Source: Cloeon dipterum (Eukaryota > Arthropoda > Insecta > Ephemeroptera > Baetidae). From it: 64,000 bases of DNA. Numbering within the stretch: the stretch's first letter is position 1; each line of letters opens with the position of its first letter. Position numbers and translations under genes: made by a program. Of the stretch, positions 12,301-25,300 are shown one piece after another. The stretch spans positions 6,452,545 to 6,516,544 of the forward strand of contig NC_088790.1 in NCBI RefSeq assembly GCF_949628265.1. Reading direction: 5' to 3'. The notes below the pieces were generated by a model, which searched no databases, was not told the DNA's origin, and was given only the letters and a program-made list of their open reading frames with translations.

Positions 12301-15300
12301 CCTTCACGAAACCGAATTTTAAATTTTCAAGCAGGCCGCCGCACATAAAAGCCTAATTTGCATGTTTCGTAGTACGAAAGGCGCGGGCTGCTCTTTTGTG
12401 TCCGCTAAAAGCACCCCCGAAAGTGGCAAGCCCTTTCCTTTTTCGGCGCCCTGAGTGTCTTTTTCTGTTCATTCTGCAAAGCAAATAGTTTTATTGAGTT
12501 TGATCTGCTCGCAGCGGCAAGCGAAATAATGAATTCGGAGGCACACGCGCCAAATTCTCATCGCTCTCTCTCTCTCAAGGAGCAGCAGCACTGCCGTTGC
12601 CTCGTGCTTCTGTAAATTGCATTTCCAAACTCTGCGAGCACTGCACTCCCCCGAGGCCAGACGCATTCAAATTGGCCTGCACGCTGATAGTTCCGCCCCC
12701 ACCGCCCCCCGGAGGACTTCAAAGGGTGGCCTCGACAATGAGGGTAGCTGCGTTATTCTGACACCAAGTGCATAAATCCACGCTGCACTTGTATAGAAAT
12801 CCGTCAGCGGATTCCGTTGATAACATCTCGAGTCATGCAGCAGGTGATGGAATCTCTCGATTCGGCTGCTAAATCAGAGGGGTGAGAATTATGGTTATTA
12901 CCCTGGCATCTATTGTGTTCGAACTTTCAATGGGGATGCAGCAATAATTGGTGTGTATGCGGAGAGCAAACTTTCCTCATTGCAATGCCGAATAGAATGA
13001 AATTGGGGTTTGAAATTTATTACTCGTTGAAATTCCTGAACATGGATATTTGCTTTAAATTTAAGTTGACAGAGATTTTACAGAGGACAAGTTATTTATA
13101 AAAATCAGAGGCTGAAGAAAAGTTTTGATACTAAACTAAGAATGGAGGGGATTCATTGAAATTATGTAGAATTTTCTATGTTAGGAGAGTGGTCTCTTTG
13201 AATTGTGTTAAATGCTGAAACTTTCAATATCATTCTAATTTACAGTCAGGTTTTATATCAATTTGGTTGGATTGAAATAATGGTTATTTTTTGCTATGCA
13301 ATTTCAAAATTACTAAAAAATAATTTTATTTACATCTTTGTGTATGAATTTAAGAAAATGATTCCTGAAAGTGCTTCCACATCTGCATAGCATGTGAATT
13401 TCTGGTGTTTAGTATTATAAGCTTTTTTATTTTTGAATGAAATAGAACATAAGCATGTGAAGCTAATTATTACCTCGACGGTGCATGACACAGTTCTCTC
13501 TGCTTCAATTTTATGCTCTTTTCCACACGCTGTAAATCAAATGTATTTTCCATCCCCCGCGTGAAACGCACGCTCAACTTGAAAGTGATTCCGTGAATCA
13601 ACTCGGCAATTTGAGCAATTAGGGAATTTCCTGTCGTGCGCGCCGCGAAAAGCTGGCCGGCGCCCGTTTTCTGCCTCAACTCTGCACTCACTTTGACTGA
13701 CTGTTTATGCGTTTTATAATTGCGCTCCCCCGCGTGCCGCAAGGGCTGCCGGCTCAAGAGGGTGCTGCTGGTGTTCACATCTGCAGAACTCGCAGCCGCA
13801 CCTATTGCAGTCCTTTCTCTTTAACACACAAATCCGCACGTGGCTCTAATTCAAAGCAGGGAGAATAATTCTCCGCTTTGAAACAAAAACCAAACACCAG
13901 CATAATTATTTTCAACTGAATTGCGGCTGTGCTCACTGCCTTTTGATGGCACGCTCTATAGAACGTCAGGCGCATTGTGGTAGAAATTTTGAATTTGAAA
14001 TTTCCAGAGTGCCACGCCCTAACGCTGCCTTGCCCATTGAAGCTTAAGGAAATGCCGACTCTCGGGGGCGCTGGCTCACTATCTAAGTCACTACCTGGCT
14101 TCTTGAATTAAGCAAAAAATATTAAGCACGCTCGTAAAATTTTACTGCCGACGATATCACAATCAAAAAGCCTCTCCTACGTCGTGCTAGGAGCTTCCGC
14201 CCCCCGAAATTGTAGTGCTGATTCGTCAGAAGTGTGTAAGTGGAGCGAAACAAGGGTCAATCAAGAAAATCTGGCGGAAGTGGTGCAGTACGCGTACGTG
14301 TGCACACGCACGTATTTTTAAATGAGTGAGTGCTGCACCAGCCGGCGGGTATATTGATCTGTTGCCACGCCCCCTGCATCTTTTCTCTCGCCGGCTCCTC
14401 TCTTTCTCACCACACTCACCTGCCCGCTTCATCCCCTGCACCTGTAAACCGCACACACTCACACTTCTTTTAGTACACGCAGAATTCCGCGTCCTCGTCT
14501 TTTTGCGCCACCTCTTTTTGCCCTCTTGCCCGCCGCCAACTCCTTGACTTTTTGCGGTCCACATTACTTCTCGCCTTGCAAGTTGGGCAAACTTTCTTCG
14601 CCCGGAAAATTCCGCTCTAATGTCCACATGGAGCAATTTCTCTCTCGCCGGTCGCGCTATAAAATTTTTCCTCGTGTCGCATATTTTATAATCTAACGCC
14701 GGCGAGCAACTATAAAAAGCTTTTTATTTTGGGGTTGTTTTTCCCTTAACTAGCTAACAACTTAATTTGGCCGGGAGTTAAGTAAGTGTTGCTTCACAAC
14801 AAAAATGTTATTCCGCCCCTTGTATTACCATTAAACGATTACTCTATTCACATAGTATAACAGAAAAAAATCCAGCTGCACGCGAGATTTAAAGCTGTTA
14901 AATGAAAATATTATCGACCAATGTTCAAATTTCAGTTGCTACATTTAACCTCGCCTCGCTGTTAGCAGGAAAAATCTTCCTTTGGTGTTGGTGTTGACCA
15001 AAGAAGGGTTAAAAATTCGGGCCATAAATAATAGATGTTGCGAAATTGGCCGAGTGCTAGTTGAACAAGATTACGTCTCGCTCAGCAAACTTTGGCCATC
15101 TTCGTCTTTTCCTTCCGCCGTGCTTTATATTGCGTTCAGGTCACGTGTTGAGCCTTATAAATAAATCATTGGTCGAACCAAACTAAAATTTATCTCGACC
15201 GCAGTCTCACAAATGAATAAAATATAAAACAGTAGTCGCGGCAGCGCATTAAACTTTTTGATTTTAATTTGACTGGAAAATCCGCTCAGCTTTGCGGGAG

Positions 15301-18300
15301 CCACTTTTCTTCGCGACAGGTGCAATTATGAGATGCACCCTCATTCGCTGTTGTGTAAAGTGCTGGTGAATAATAATTAGTCGACCCAGCGGAGTCTGTG
15401 TAATGACTTAATTATTATTCTGGTTTCTGCGGGCGACATGCAGAGAAGATGTGCGACGATGAGTGTTCGCTCTTGTGCACTCCTCCAACCCCTTTCCTCC
15501 AATTTTACCCCCTTAATGGGGATGCTGCACCTTGTGGAAAGATCGTCACTTGTATTTGAATTGCATACAGCTCAAGTCTTAGTGTCGTGAATGCCTGGTG
15601 CCAGGTAGAATTTACATTATGTGTGCAAAATTGAGAAAATCAATCTGTGTTGACTCATTGAACTCAAGTGCTTGAAAGTCAGTAAAGTCGAAATAATTCG
15701 GTGTTCAATTAGACAATTTCAGTTCGTACGAGTGATTTTTATCATTAATTGATTGTGTCTTGTGTAAGCGACAGCCGACGGACGGGAGTGTTATCTTGAC
15801 TCTCCCCGTGTTGGAGTATCCTGGGGCGGGACTCCCACATGACGTTTACTTAAAATCACACAAGGCATTTTTGTTGAAAACCACATTAACGAAGTTATTA
15901 TAATTTTAAATCTTAATTATTCCACAAAAAAAATTATGAATTTTTATATATCGCATGTTTCTTGCACATTCTGTCTAAAATTGGACTCGGTTTGAATTTC
16001 CGTCGTCTGTTTCATCTGGCCGGAATAATATTATTCTGACGAGTTCCACTTCTTTTTAAATGGAAACCACCAACGCAACAGCAATGTTTGGGCTTTCAGC
16101 AACAACAACAATTCGGCTGCGCAGGCCTAACTGCACTGCACCGCGCTCGTAATTAGTTCCAATTTGAATGGGCAAACAAGCACAGTGGAGTAGCTGTACC
16201 GCGTCATGACCATTACTTTCAATGCACAAACCGCAGTGAAAATTAGCATAGCAATTAGTTAGTCGCACAATAGCGAGCGTAACACAAACATATCATTCCC
16301 AAAAGGTCCATTGATGAATTATTTGGAGCGTCCCACGGCCATAGGAACCGGTTCCGGCCGAATAAACAAATTCGTTTCCTCGAGTGTGCCACTGTTGGCC
16401 AGCTCAAGCCGGTTTTAATTAAAGTGCTGCGAGAGGAAGAGCATTAGGGGTGCATTTGTCTTGTTAGGGCTCAAGTGGGTTGGCGGGCGAGTCCCTCAGG
16501 TGGGTGCATTGATCCTGGCGGTGCCGGCGCGCCAGATAAATAAATACCCTCTTTCTCTCTCACACCAGCGGCAAAGGGCCGCAGGATCGATAATTCGGTC
16601 TGCAAGTAGAAGAAGGAAGAAGAGCCGCTATTTGTTTGTTGTGAGCACCGCATCACGCGTGTGGTGCGCTCTGTGTGCACCGACCCTTGCTCGAGGGGCG
16701 GTTGCCGCGATAAATTATGCAAATCGTTTGACAGGTGGGACCCCAATAAATTTCTTTATTGCACCGCGACGCCGAGAACAAATTCAATTTGACGTTCAAG
16801 TGTACAAAAGAGGAGGGAGACGAAGTGCTCAAGAAGCTGTGTAGCTATCTGTTATCTCACATGAATCGATATAATTTATTTTGGTAACGTATTTTTGCCC
16901 TATGTGTTTGTATTTATTTTTAAATGTTCCTGTTAAAATATGGTAAACTGTAATTTAATTGAAAATGATTAATTACAAGACCACCGTAATTAAAATAAAT
17001 GTTGATGATATCAACAAAAGTCTCTAGCGGAAACCATTACATACAATGTTTTCTGTATGACACAATTAAATATTTTTGGCATAGTGGAATAAATTTGATT
17101 TGAATTAATTAGTTAATGCTTTGCTTATTGTTAAACATTTTATTAAGCTCGTGAAAACGTTAGTATAGTACAAATAAATGTCCTCATTTGGAAATCCTTG
17201 CTCGTGAAAATACTGTCCACGTTAGAGCATATAATGGTGGAAATTCAGGCAGCCATGAAACAGGACATTGCTCGAAACTTTCATCGCACTAACGTCCAAA
17301 TCTAATATTTTTCAAAACATCAATTCACCATCGGGAAAATGTACAATTTTTAACTGCGCACAACTTTTTGATGGACGTCAAAGCAGGTTTACAGCTTTTT
17401 GAAAGTCACATTGGAAGCTCGTCCTTTCGTCCTACACTAGCTCATGGCCGTTCAATGCGGCATTGGAATAAATATATGTTTCCTGCTGTCACTTTTTCGA
17501 ATTCATGACGCAGGAAAAACGTTAAAATACTTTTCACTGCCACAAAGTTAGAGATAGATCGGAGAACTTTTCAGATTGTTTCCCTCTTGTACATTGTGAC
17601 CTTTTATGTTCTCCTTTCGCTGAACATCATTTTCGATAATCCGTCTTGGCTTCCGAAGACGCGAAAGATCCCCTCCCTCGTCGAGGAAAATCGAAAAGAC
17701 GTAACGATGATATTGGGGCGCAGGATATTGACCTGCGAGGGTGCAAAAATGACATCTACCTGTCTCCCCGAAGCCGAAATTGGCCCCTCGCTCGTGTTTT
17801 ACTACGAATTCGGTGTAAAAGTAGCTCTCTCGCCTCATATTGCTCAATTTTCCGCAGATAAATTTATTTTCCATCGCTCTCGCTCCCCCGTCGCTTGATC
17901 CTGGCTCGGCTGCTGGAGCGGCCGGGATATTGGCCTGTGGCTAGAATGCAAAATATTATATGTGGAACCCGCTGCTCTCCCTCTTTCATCACGGCAGCTA
18001 ATTTTCCCACCAGGACTGCCGCCGTTGAAAATTGGCTCCACCGAGAGTTTCGGAACTTTTGGTGCTCCCCGTTTGCTAGGGGAAAACTTGCATGTCGGCT
18101 GCAGCGCAAACTGCCAAGTTTAGTTGTGTTTTGACATAAAAATAACATCGCCGGTAGTATTGCTTTTTAATTGAATGAAAAGAGAACCCCTCGCCCAGCG
18201 CATGCAGCAGGGCCTGCGGCCAAATCCGATCTTTTCCAGCTCGATTCGTGCGCCTGCTTGCGTTTGCCGAAGTGCAAAATCGGCCTGCATGCTGATACTG

Positions 18301-19336
18301 CATAAACGATTCCATTTTCGGCAGATAAGCCTCGATGATGGTATTACGAGGTTCACAAAGCGTAGTAATTGCGTTTGCTGAAACCGCTGGATTTCGCGTG
18401 ACTGGTGTGTGCGGCGCACCTCCCACGATTTTAGCGTCCCACTGGGATCGGAGTTTGGAGTCAGTCGGTCGCGCCAGCCAGGCTGTGCATTTGGCTAATT
18501 GCGATTTATAGCTTTGGCTGCTGGCGGCCGCGCTGGAAAAGCTGCCTCACGACACCCCGGAAAGGCCACCCCGTTATGCAGCCACGATAGGCTCTGCTTT
18601 CATGGGAAAGTTCAAGAGCAGAAATAAAAACACGAGATAACACTTTTATTACGACCCGCAAGGCGCACACATCACCTCGTTCCTGGAAAAGCCGTGACTG
18701 GTTTTGAAATTTCTATCCGAATTCTGAATTATTCATGGATATGAAAATAGAGTGATCGAATGTATTTAATCACGGTGATACTCGTCCCAGGAAGAAAGGC
18801 TTGGCTGAAATCTCTGCTGCTTCTGGGTCGGTTATTGTGTTGCATACCCTTTTAGCAATGAATTGAGAGCGGCATTCATTGTGCAAGCTTTTTCTCTTTT
18901 GTCTGCTGCCTAGTCTCTCTCAGAATTATCCCCGCCTGCAGTCAGACCGCCTCGCTCCAAATTAAATTATCCTGGCTATTTCTCTTTGTGCGACCCCAGA
19001 CAATACTTCTCCTTCGTATCAACCAGTACGCACACTTTTGTTCCCAAAATATAGCTACTTTCGCAGATTACCTTCTAGAAAATGGTACAGGACCCTCGTC
19101 CCTAACTCAATTTCCCAAGCTGAGTTAAAAACTGCGCAGAAAAATCGAATGAAAATCCTTCAACAAAATCCAAAGAAAATGTTTTCTAAGGCGCCGTACA
19201 AATATTTTTGCTTGAAATCGATTCTCTTTTCAATTTCCCGTGTGTGCTTATCTTGTGGCCAACCACCTGTAAATATGAAGGGGTCGCCCTTCAAAGCGGA
19301 CTTTCTTATTGATTTTCCTGTTTGATTTCTTTGCAG
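9376..19336. other. 10-kb non-coding interval upstream of, or first intron of, Apc
   Basis: Base composition is mixed, with several GC-richer islands (10.0-10.7, 11.6-12.7, 14.2-14.7, 16.4-16.8 and 17.5-18.5 kb). Open frames reach 194 codons (10158-10742) but look like random Cys/Leu/Arg-rich translations. I found no repeat or RNA gene. If the 9.3-kb exon belongs to Apc this is its first intron; otherwise it is intergenic and promoter DNA. Confidence 0.5.
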
Positions 19337-19352
19337 ATGGCCAGCGGGAGCG

Positions 19353-22300
19353 ATGAGCCTGCCTGTGTCCAGCTATGAAGACCTTCTAGCTCGCGTTCGC
19401 GACCTCACTCTGGAAACAAGGCGTCTGCAGCAACAACTCGAGGAACCTACGGAGTCGACCCAGCCGCCAAGACCCCAAACTCAAAATGGTAAAATATATA
19501 GACGTAATTAACTTCCACAGAAGAATAATGTTAAATTGTAGCGCTCTGTGGGCAATATTTTTCTTACGTTGTATACGGTGTAAAAGAGGGTGGAATGGTT
19601 TTAGACCTCAGCTTAAGTACACATTCATTTTAAAGCAAAGTCTTGATGCTGCGAGAGGGAAAGTCTAAATTAATATTTATCATGTGGCATCCAGCTCCAG
19701 CATAGTGGGGTTGCAAAACGATTCTTGTTCGCACATTCCGAGCAGTTTTGGAGGGTTCTCCACGCCCTCAAGACACACACGTTGGTTGTTTCGCCGGTGA
19801 AGGGGGTCGTTCACCCCTTAAATCGCAACCCCTACGCAGTGGCGCCCTCGCGAGCGCTCAGCCAAGCGGTTGCTTGCCGCCCACGTCGAGAGGTGGCGGC
19901 GCGATGCGTTTGGAGGCGGCGAAGTGGCGGAATTGAGTGGGGCGGCCACCCCCGGGGGAGCGGCAGGGGTGCGTCTGGCAAATGTCATGTGACCAGCACA
20001 GGGGTGCGACCAGAGAACGCGTTTTCAACACTTTGACCCGCATCTTTTTGCACTTTGCCTAGGTGAGCATTAGCATTGGGGTGTCTGCCAAAATAAGGGT
20101 GAAAGGTCGTCATTGGAAAGCTAGATTCGCTCACTGCCCAGAGATTTTGCTATAATTTGATCCATATACTGCAGTGCGTGAGTTCGCCTATAGTGTGTAG
20201 TTACTGTTTGTTATTTATCCACATTTTTGGCAATGCAAATTTTAAAGTCACAAGTTTCCAAATAAAACTGAACTTCTGCTTAAGTAAAAATATTGTAAAT
20301 TAATATTTTGTGTTTTTGTAGTGTATTAATTAAGGCAGGTATAAAATTTAAGCAGATCCAGGCATAATTTCAGAAACTCCTATTTAAAATTTGTTCGAAA
20401 TTTGTATTTTGCATTCAATAGAAACATCCTTTCAACCGACTGTAAATCACCCAAGCTTTTAAAGATTTGAGTTTGCTCTTTTTGTGAGTGTATCGATTTC
20501 CGTTTATGGCTGCAGCAATCTTCGCAGTGATGATGTTCTCCCTTCTGCCCTTGATTTTATTTTGTTTTCCATCCCATCCTTGTTTGAAGACCCAGATTTG
20601 CCGAAAAACATAAAAATCCAACTTTTGTATGTGTGTATATAGGCAACCTGCTTCACGCCACAACACACGTAGCTGCATATATTATTTGGTGAACTAACGC
20701 AGGCACTGCCTCCAGTGCTGCAGATAAATCACTCAAAAGCCGAGTCACCTTGAAACTATATATAATATTATTTATGAATTTTCATAATGGTACCGTGCGC
20801 CCCTGCTCGGTTTATTTGATTTATTTCGCTCTATTTAGGACCAAGATCGTGCTGAATTTCCTATGTATCAATTTCCTAGTCTCACCTAATTTTTTAACAT
20901 CAACTCTGCTTGAATTTTTGGCATAATATTATTCACCTCAATGGGTGTAGGTTTGGGTGTTTCATTACTTAGATTACAAAAAGCTAGTTGTTGCTTGGAA
21001 TAGGCCATAATGCGGAAACGACTGCTGATGAATATTTTAACAAGTGTGAGCCCACTTCTTGACCGTACAGCTGAATGGAATGCAGATTCACATACACGCT
21101 CATTAATGTTTCAAGTATTCGCTTATTTGGGCACGTCCAATCTGGTAGTTCATGCAGAGAACCGACCGATCGCGTGATTCTGGGGCGTGTAGAAATATAA
21201 ATATTGTATCGACCTACCAGATGCCGGTGTAATTACACTATAAAGCAAACGATAAAGGTTGGCCCACGAGGCAGTTAACGCAACTTTTATTTAAATGGAA
21301 TTCTGTTTAAAATGCCCAATTTATAAGAAAATTTTGGAATCGTTTATGTGTACCAAGCCGTTCTTTAGTCTCTTCAACACGAAAACTTTATCTGTGATCA
21401 TCGGTGCCAACTTTTAATTACCGCAGCAAGTTAGTCCTACCGCGAAATTTGCGTGAGTCAGCATTGTTTAGTTTGAACAAAACAAACGGCCCACACCACC
21501 TCCTGTCACACCCCTACTTAAAATTCAGCAATCCATACAACTGCTGCGAGATGTAAGCTCTGCAGATACATATTTACCCACGCGAATGGAAGCGAAACTT
21601 TTTTATTGACGCCATAAATCGGCACCTTCCGGGAGCGAGGAAGCTTCGTATTCACTCTTTGGCGCAGTGACCTTTGACTTTGTGTGACCTTTTCCATTAT
21701 TTGGTCCTGCGGAACCGGGTGCTGCTAACAAGCTGCTGAATTTTTTAAATTTTTGTTCCAGAGCGGGTGAGCAACGGCTACAGAGGTGGTGAGTCACGAC
21801 CAGGGGTGAGAAACAGCTGGCCCGCTGCGCCGCCCCCGCGCTCTCTGCCCCTGCTTCCGACAACCACGGCCGCAGCAAGGTCAGAATTTTAATCACTCAT
21901 CTATCTACTTGCAGACTCATCAGTTTGATGAAAATAAAAAATACCTACGCCCCTTTGACAAATTAGTAATTGACCTAAATGGGAACAAAGTTATTTATTT
22001 GCGCATACAAATTAAAATCTTGCCAAATAATTTTGAGTATTTAGTATCAGTGCAATTTTTCTTTCCTGAACTCGTTGGACTGTAATATTTTAAAGATATG
22101 CAATTAAAATTGCTGAATACACTGTGAGTTGCATTGAAAATGTGTTATGCAAGCAATGTAAATCAAATAATTGTCCACAAAATAATTTTTTAATCGTGTA
22201 TCAGTTACGAAGCAAGCTAGCAAGAAGTATGTTGTTTTAAAAAGCAATCACAATTTTGAAGAAATCAATATAATTGAATTTGTAATGTTCTAGTGTGTTA

Positions 22301-25300
22301 GGTTATGGTACAAATAAAATAAAACTTTTTCTGCAATTTTTTTGTGATAATTAATAAGATAGAGAGCAAAATGAATTAATTTGTAGCAGGAATATTTAAA
22401 GCTAAAATTGGGCTCATATTCTCAGTGGATTTTCGGAATATGCGACGTTTATAATAGACTCACGTGAGTGTCAATATCCCAGTAAATTGTTAAATACGTC
22501 GTAATATTATAAATATTACAAAATACAAAAACGGTAAATCAAAGGCTCTTTTAAAACAGACAAGTTACATTACAAGTAATGCCTTCTACCCAAAGATAAT
22601 TTTTCAAAGATTCTAGACTAAAACATCACGACTTAAGAAATCAGATTTGAAAGTCGGTTAACAACACATAAATTAATGTTATGCGTTGTGATTGTAAAAC
22701 CAAAATAACCATTAAAAATTGTCACTGTTTTTAATATCCTAATTACAATAAGTTAAATGTTATAAAAAACACAATTTAAAACAATATTTGCAACAATAAT
22801 TTTAAAAAAAATATTCATAATTCTTTGCGCAAGAGCAATTAGTGAAACTCTTGGAAGTTTTAACCACTTGCTCTTTTTTCGTGGGTACGTGTTTAAAAAA
22901 TAATGTTGCCTCGTAATTACAGAGTGCTGCTAGGAGGAGACTCGAGACCGTCAACGTACAGTTACACAGACTGGGACTCGCCTGTGAGTACTTTCTCATT
23001 GTTTAGTTTAATTAGAGTGAATTTGCATATCAGCCGTCGCATTAGCTTATGAAACATCGGTCCAATTAGAGGCAGAGCGAGATTTTGTTTTGGTAGTGCG
23101 TCGTCACAAATGGGCTCGCAAGTTGCGTTTGAATACACTGCGAGAGGCCTCGGTATTGATCCAGCACTCTCGCTCTCGAGACTCGCGTTTGGGTTGCCAA
23201 CATCATCCCGGCTACTTGTAATTTTCACGCGCTTCAGGCCCCCTGTTCCCTTCTCTTGCGGAGAGAGTTACTGTTATTATTCATGAAAAAAAGAAACGAT
23301 TACCCAGAGAGTTCTTCAAAGCTCCGTACTTGGCGGATCAAGCTCTCAAATTTGCACGAGTCATAAATTACCTCGGTCATGATTTACGTTTAAACAGGGC
23401 GTTTGATAAATCACATATTTCAGAAAAGATAAAACTATTGGCACAAAGTCAGCTGGCCCAAATAAGGCCGCACGTGGGCGCCGTGCGAATTACTTTAGTG
23501 ACTCTCCAAGGTTGATGGATCGCTTTGATACGATTTTCGCCGTAGACTCTCCTGAGACCTCCCACATAGGCGTAGATGTGTTGCCTACGAATTGGCTGAA
23601 ACAAAAACAGTATCACCTGACTGTGAAAAGTCAAGACGGAACTGCGGTTTACAGCATTTGTTACTAATGTATCCGTCTTAATGCGGGCATTGTCTCGTCT
23701 CTTAAGCGATGTGGATGCGTGGCGTCCGCGCGTGGGAATCAATTTGATATTGAGCTCCGCAGCAGAAAGTGTCTCCTTTCTAATCTATAGCTAGCTATTT
23801 TTAATCGACTGGCAAATCGATAGGCGAAAGTTAATTTTCGTTAGAACACCCAAGCGTGTTGAAAACCCTGACGCGGCTGTCTGCAAAAATGAAAACGCGG
23901 CCCCGTTAAGTCCTGCTCACCCCCCGGGGTCTGCATCATCGAGTGATAAACACTGCAAACACAAATTAGTGCCGAGCCACGTCCGCTTCGGCATAATATG
24001 AACAGTATGAAGCGCCTGTGCATGTACACCTCATGGAGTACATAACGACTCGACTGACTACATGCATCTACCCCTGTAGGCTATTTATCCGCCGGCAGCC
24101 CTTTAAAGTTTCAAAGCCACCCCTTGAGTGAATAATGGACACGTTTTAGTGGTGGCTCGCACCCCTTGTGCGGGGGGCAAATTTGAATTTATGCCCCGGT
24201 TGGAATGGCGAATTTTCAGCCCAAGTGGAAAATAGTTGCGTCGAGTACACGAATCAGCACTTGGATGACAATCAGCAGTGGGGAATAAATTGCGATATAT
24301 GATGCAGCAGATATGAAATTCAAGGAATTTTCCGCGTTATATACAGGATAAAATCCAGAGGCTCAAAGAGGAAAGCATCTTTTTCAATTAGAGTCGAATA
24401 TTGGAGTGCTGTAGAGAATTTCATCTTAAGTCACATACTTAAATTAAATCGACATCTTTTTGTCCTACGACAAACTGTAATATTCGTACTTTTGAAGATA
24501 TTATGATGTCATAAGTCTATTGAATTAAATAATAAACTAATTGAGGTTTTTCAGTAATATACATGTAGTTTAAATTAGCGATTTGAATCTCTTGTCGTTA
24601 TAGACAATTTTACAACGAAAGTCTAATTCTTAAATTGAATTGAGCAAATCGCCCACTGCAGATGTTGGCGTTGGGATTTAGACGTGATGATATTTGGGCT
24701 CCACGCAGTCCACGTTTAGAGGTCACAATTTTCCTATGTTAGCTTTATCAAACATGTCAAAATTCATTTAAAGAAACAAATTAATAAATTCGCTCCTATT
24801 TAGCAAGAGTCAAATGAATTCTTGACAATTCTCCTTTTAAACTTTTATTTAATTAACTTTAGAGTTTTTGTTGATTTCTAAACCTCTTGTCACTCCCCAA
24901 GTCACGCTTAAATTGAAAGAAGGCTTTTGATCCTCGACTTGAATTTAATTGGGCTTTGCATGATAGACCAAATTGAAAGACCGGATGGAATTCCCGAAGG
25001 AAAAAATCAGTTCCACGGACACAGTTTCTCTTCTAAAATAAAAGGAAGCTGTTAAAAGAAGAAAACATAAAACAATAGGCGCGATCTCATAGACACACGA
25101 GTGAGCACCAATAGTTGAACCGTTCGCCACCGAGGTGTCGCAGTCAGCGCCGGCTCCGTGTCCGGGCCAGTTTGTGCGCGGCTGGTGCTCAGATCACACT
25201 TACAAAACGTCAGCTTCTGCGGCTTTCCTTCGGCCCCCGAGGCATGCAGGCCTCCGCGAAGGCCTCCAAGGGCCGCCTCAACGCTCTTCTGCTCGACGAG

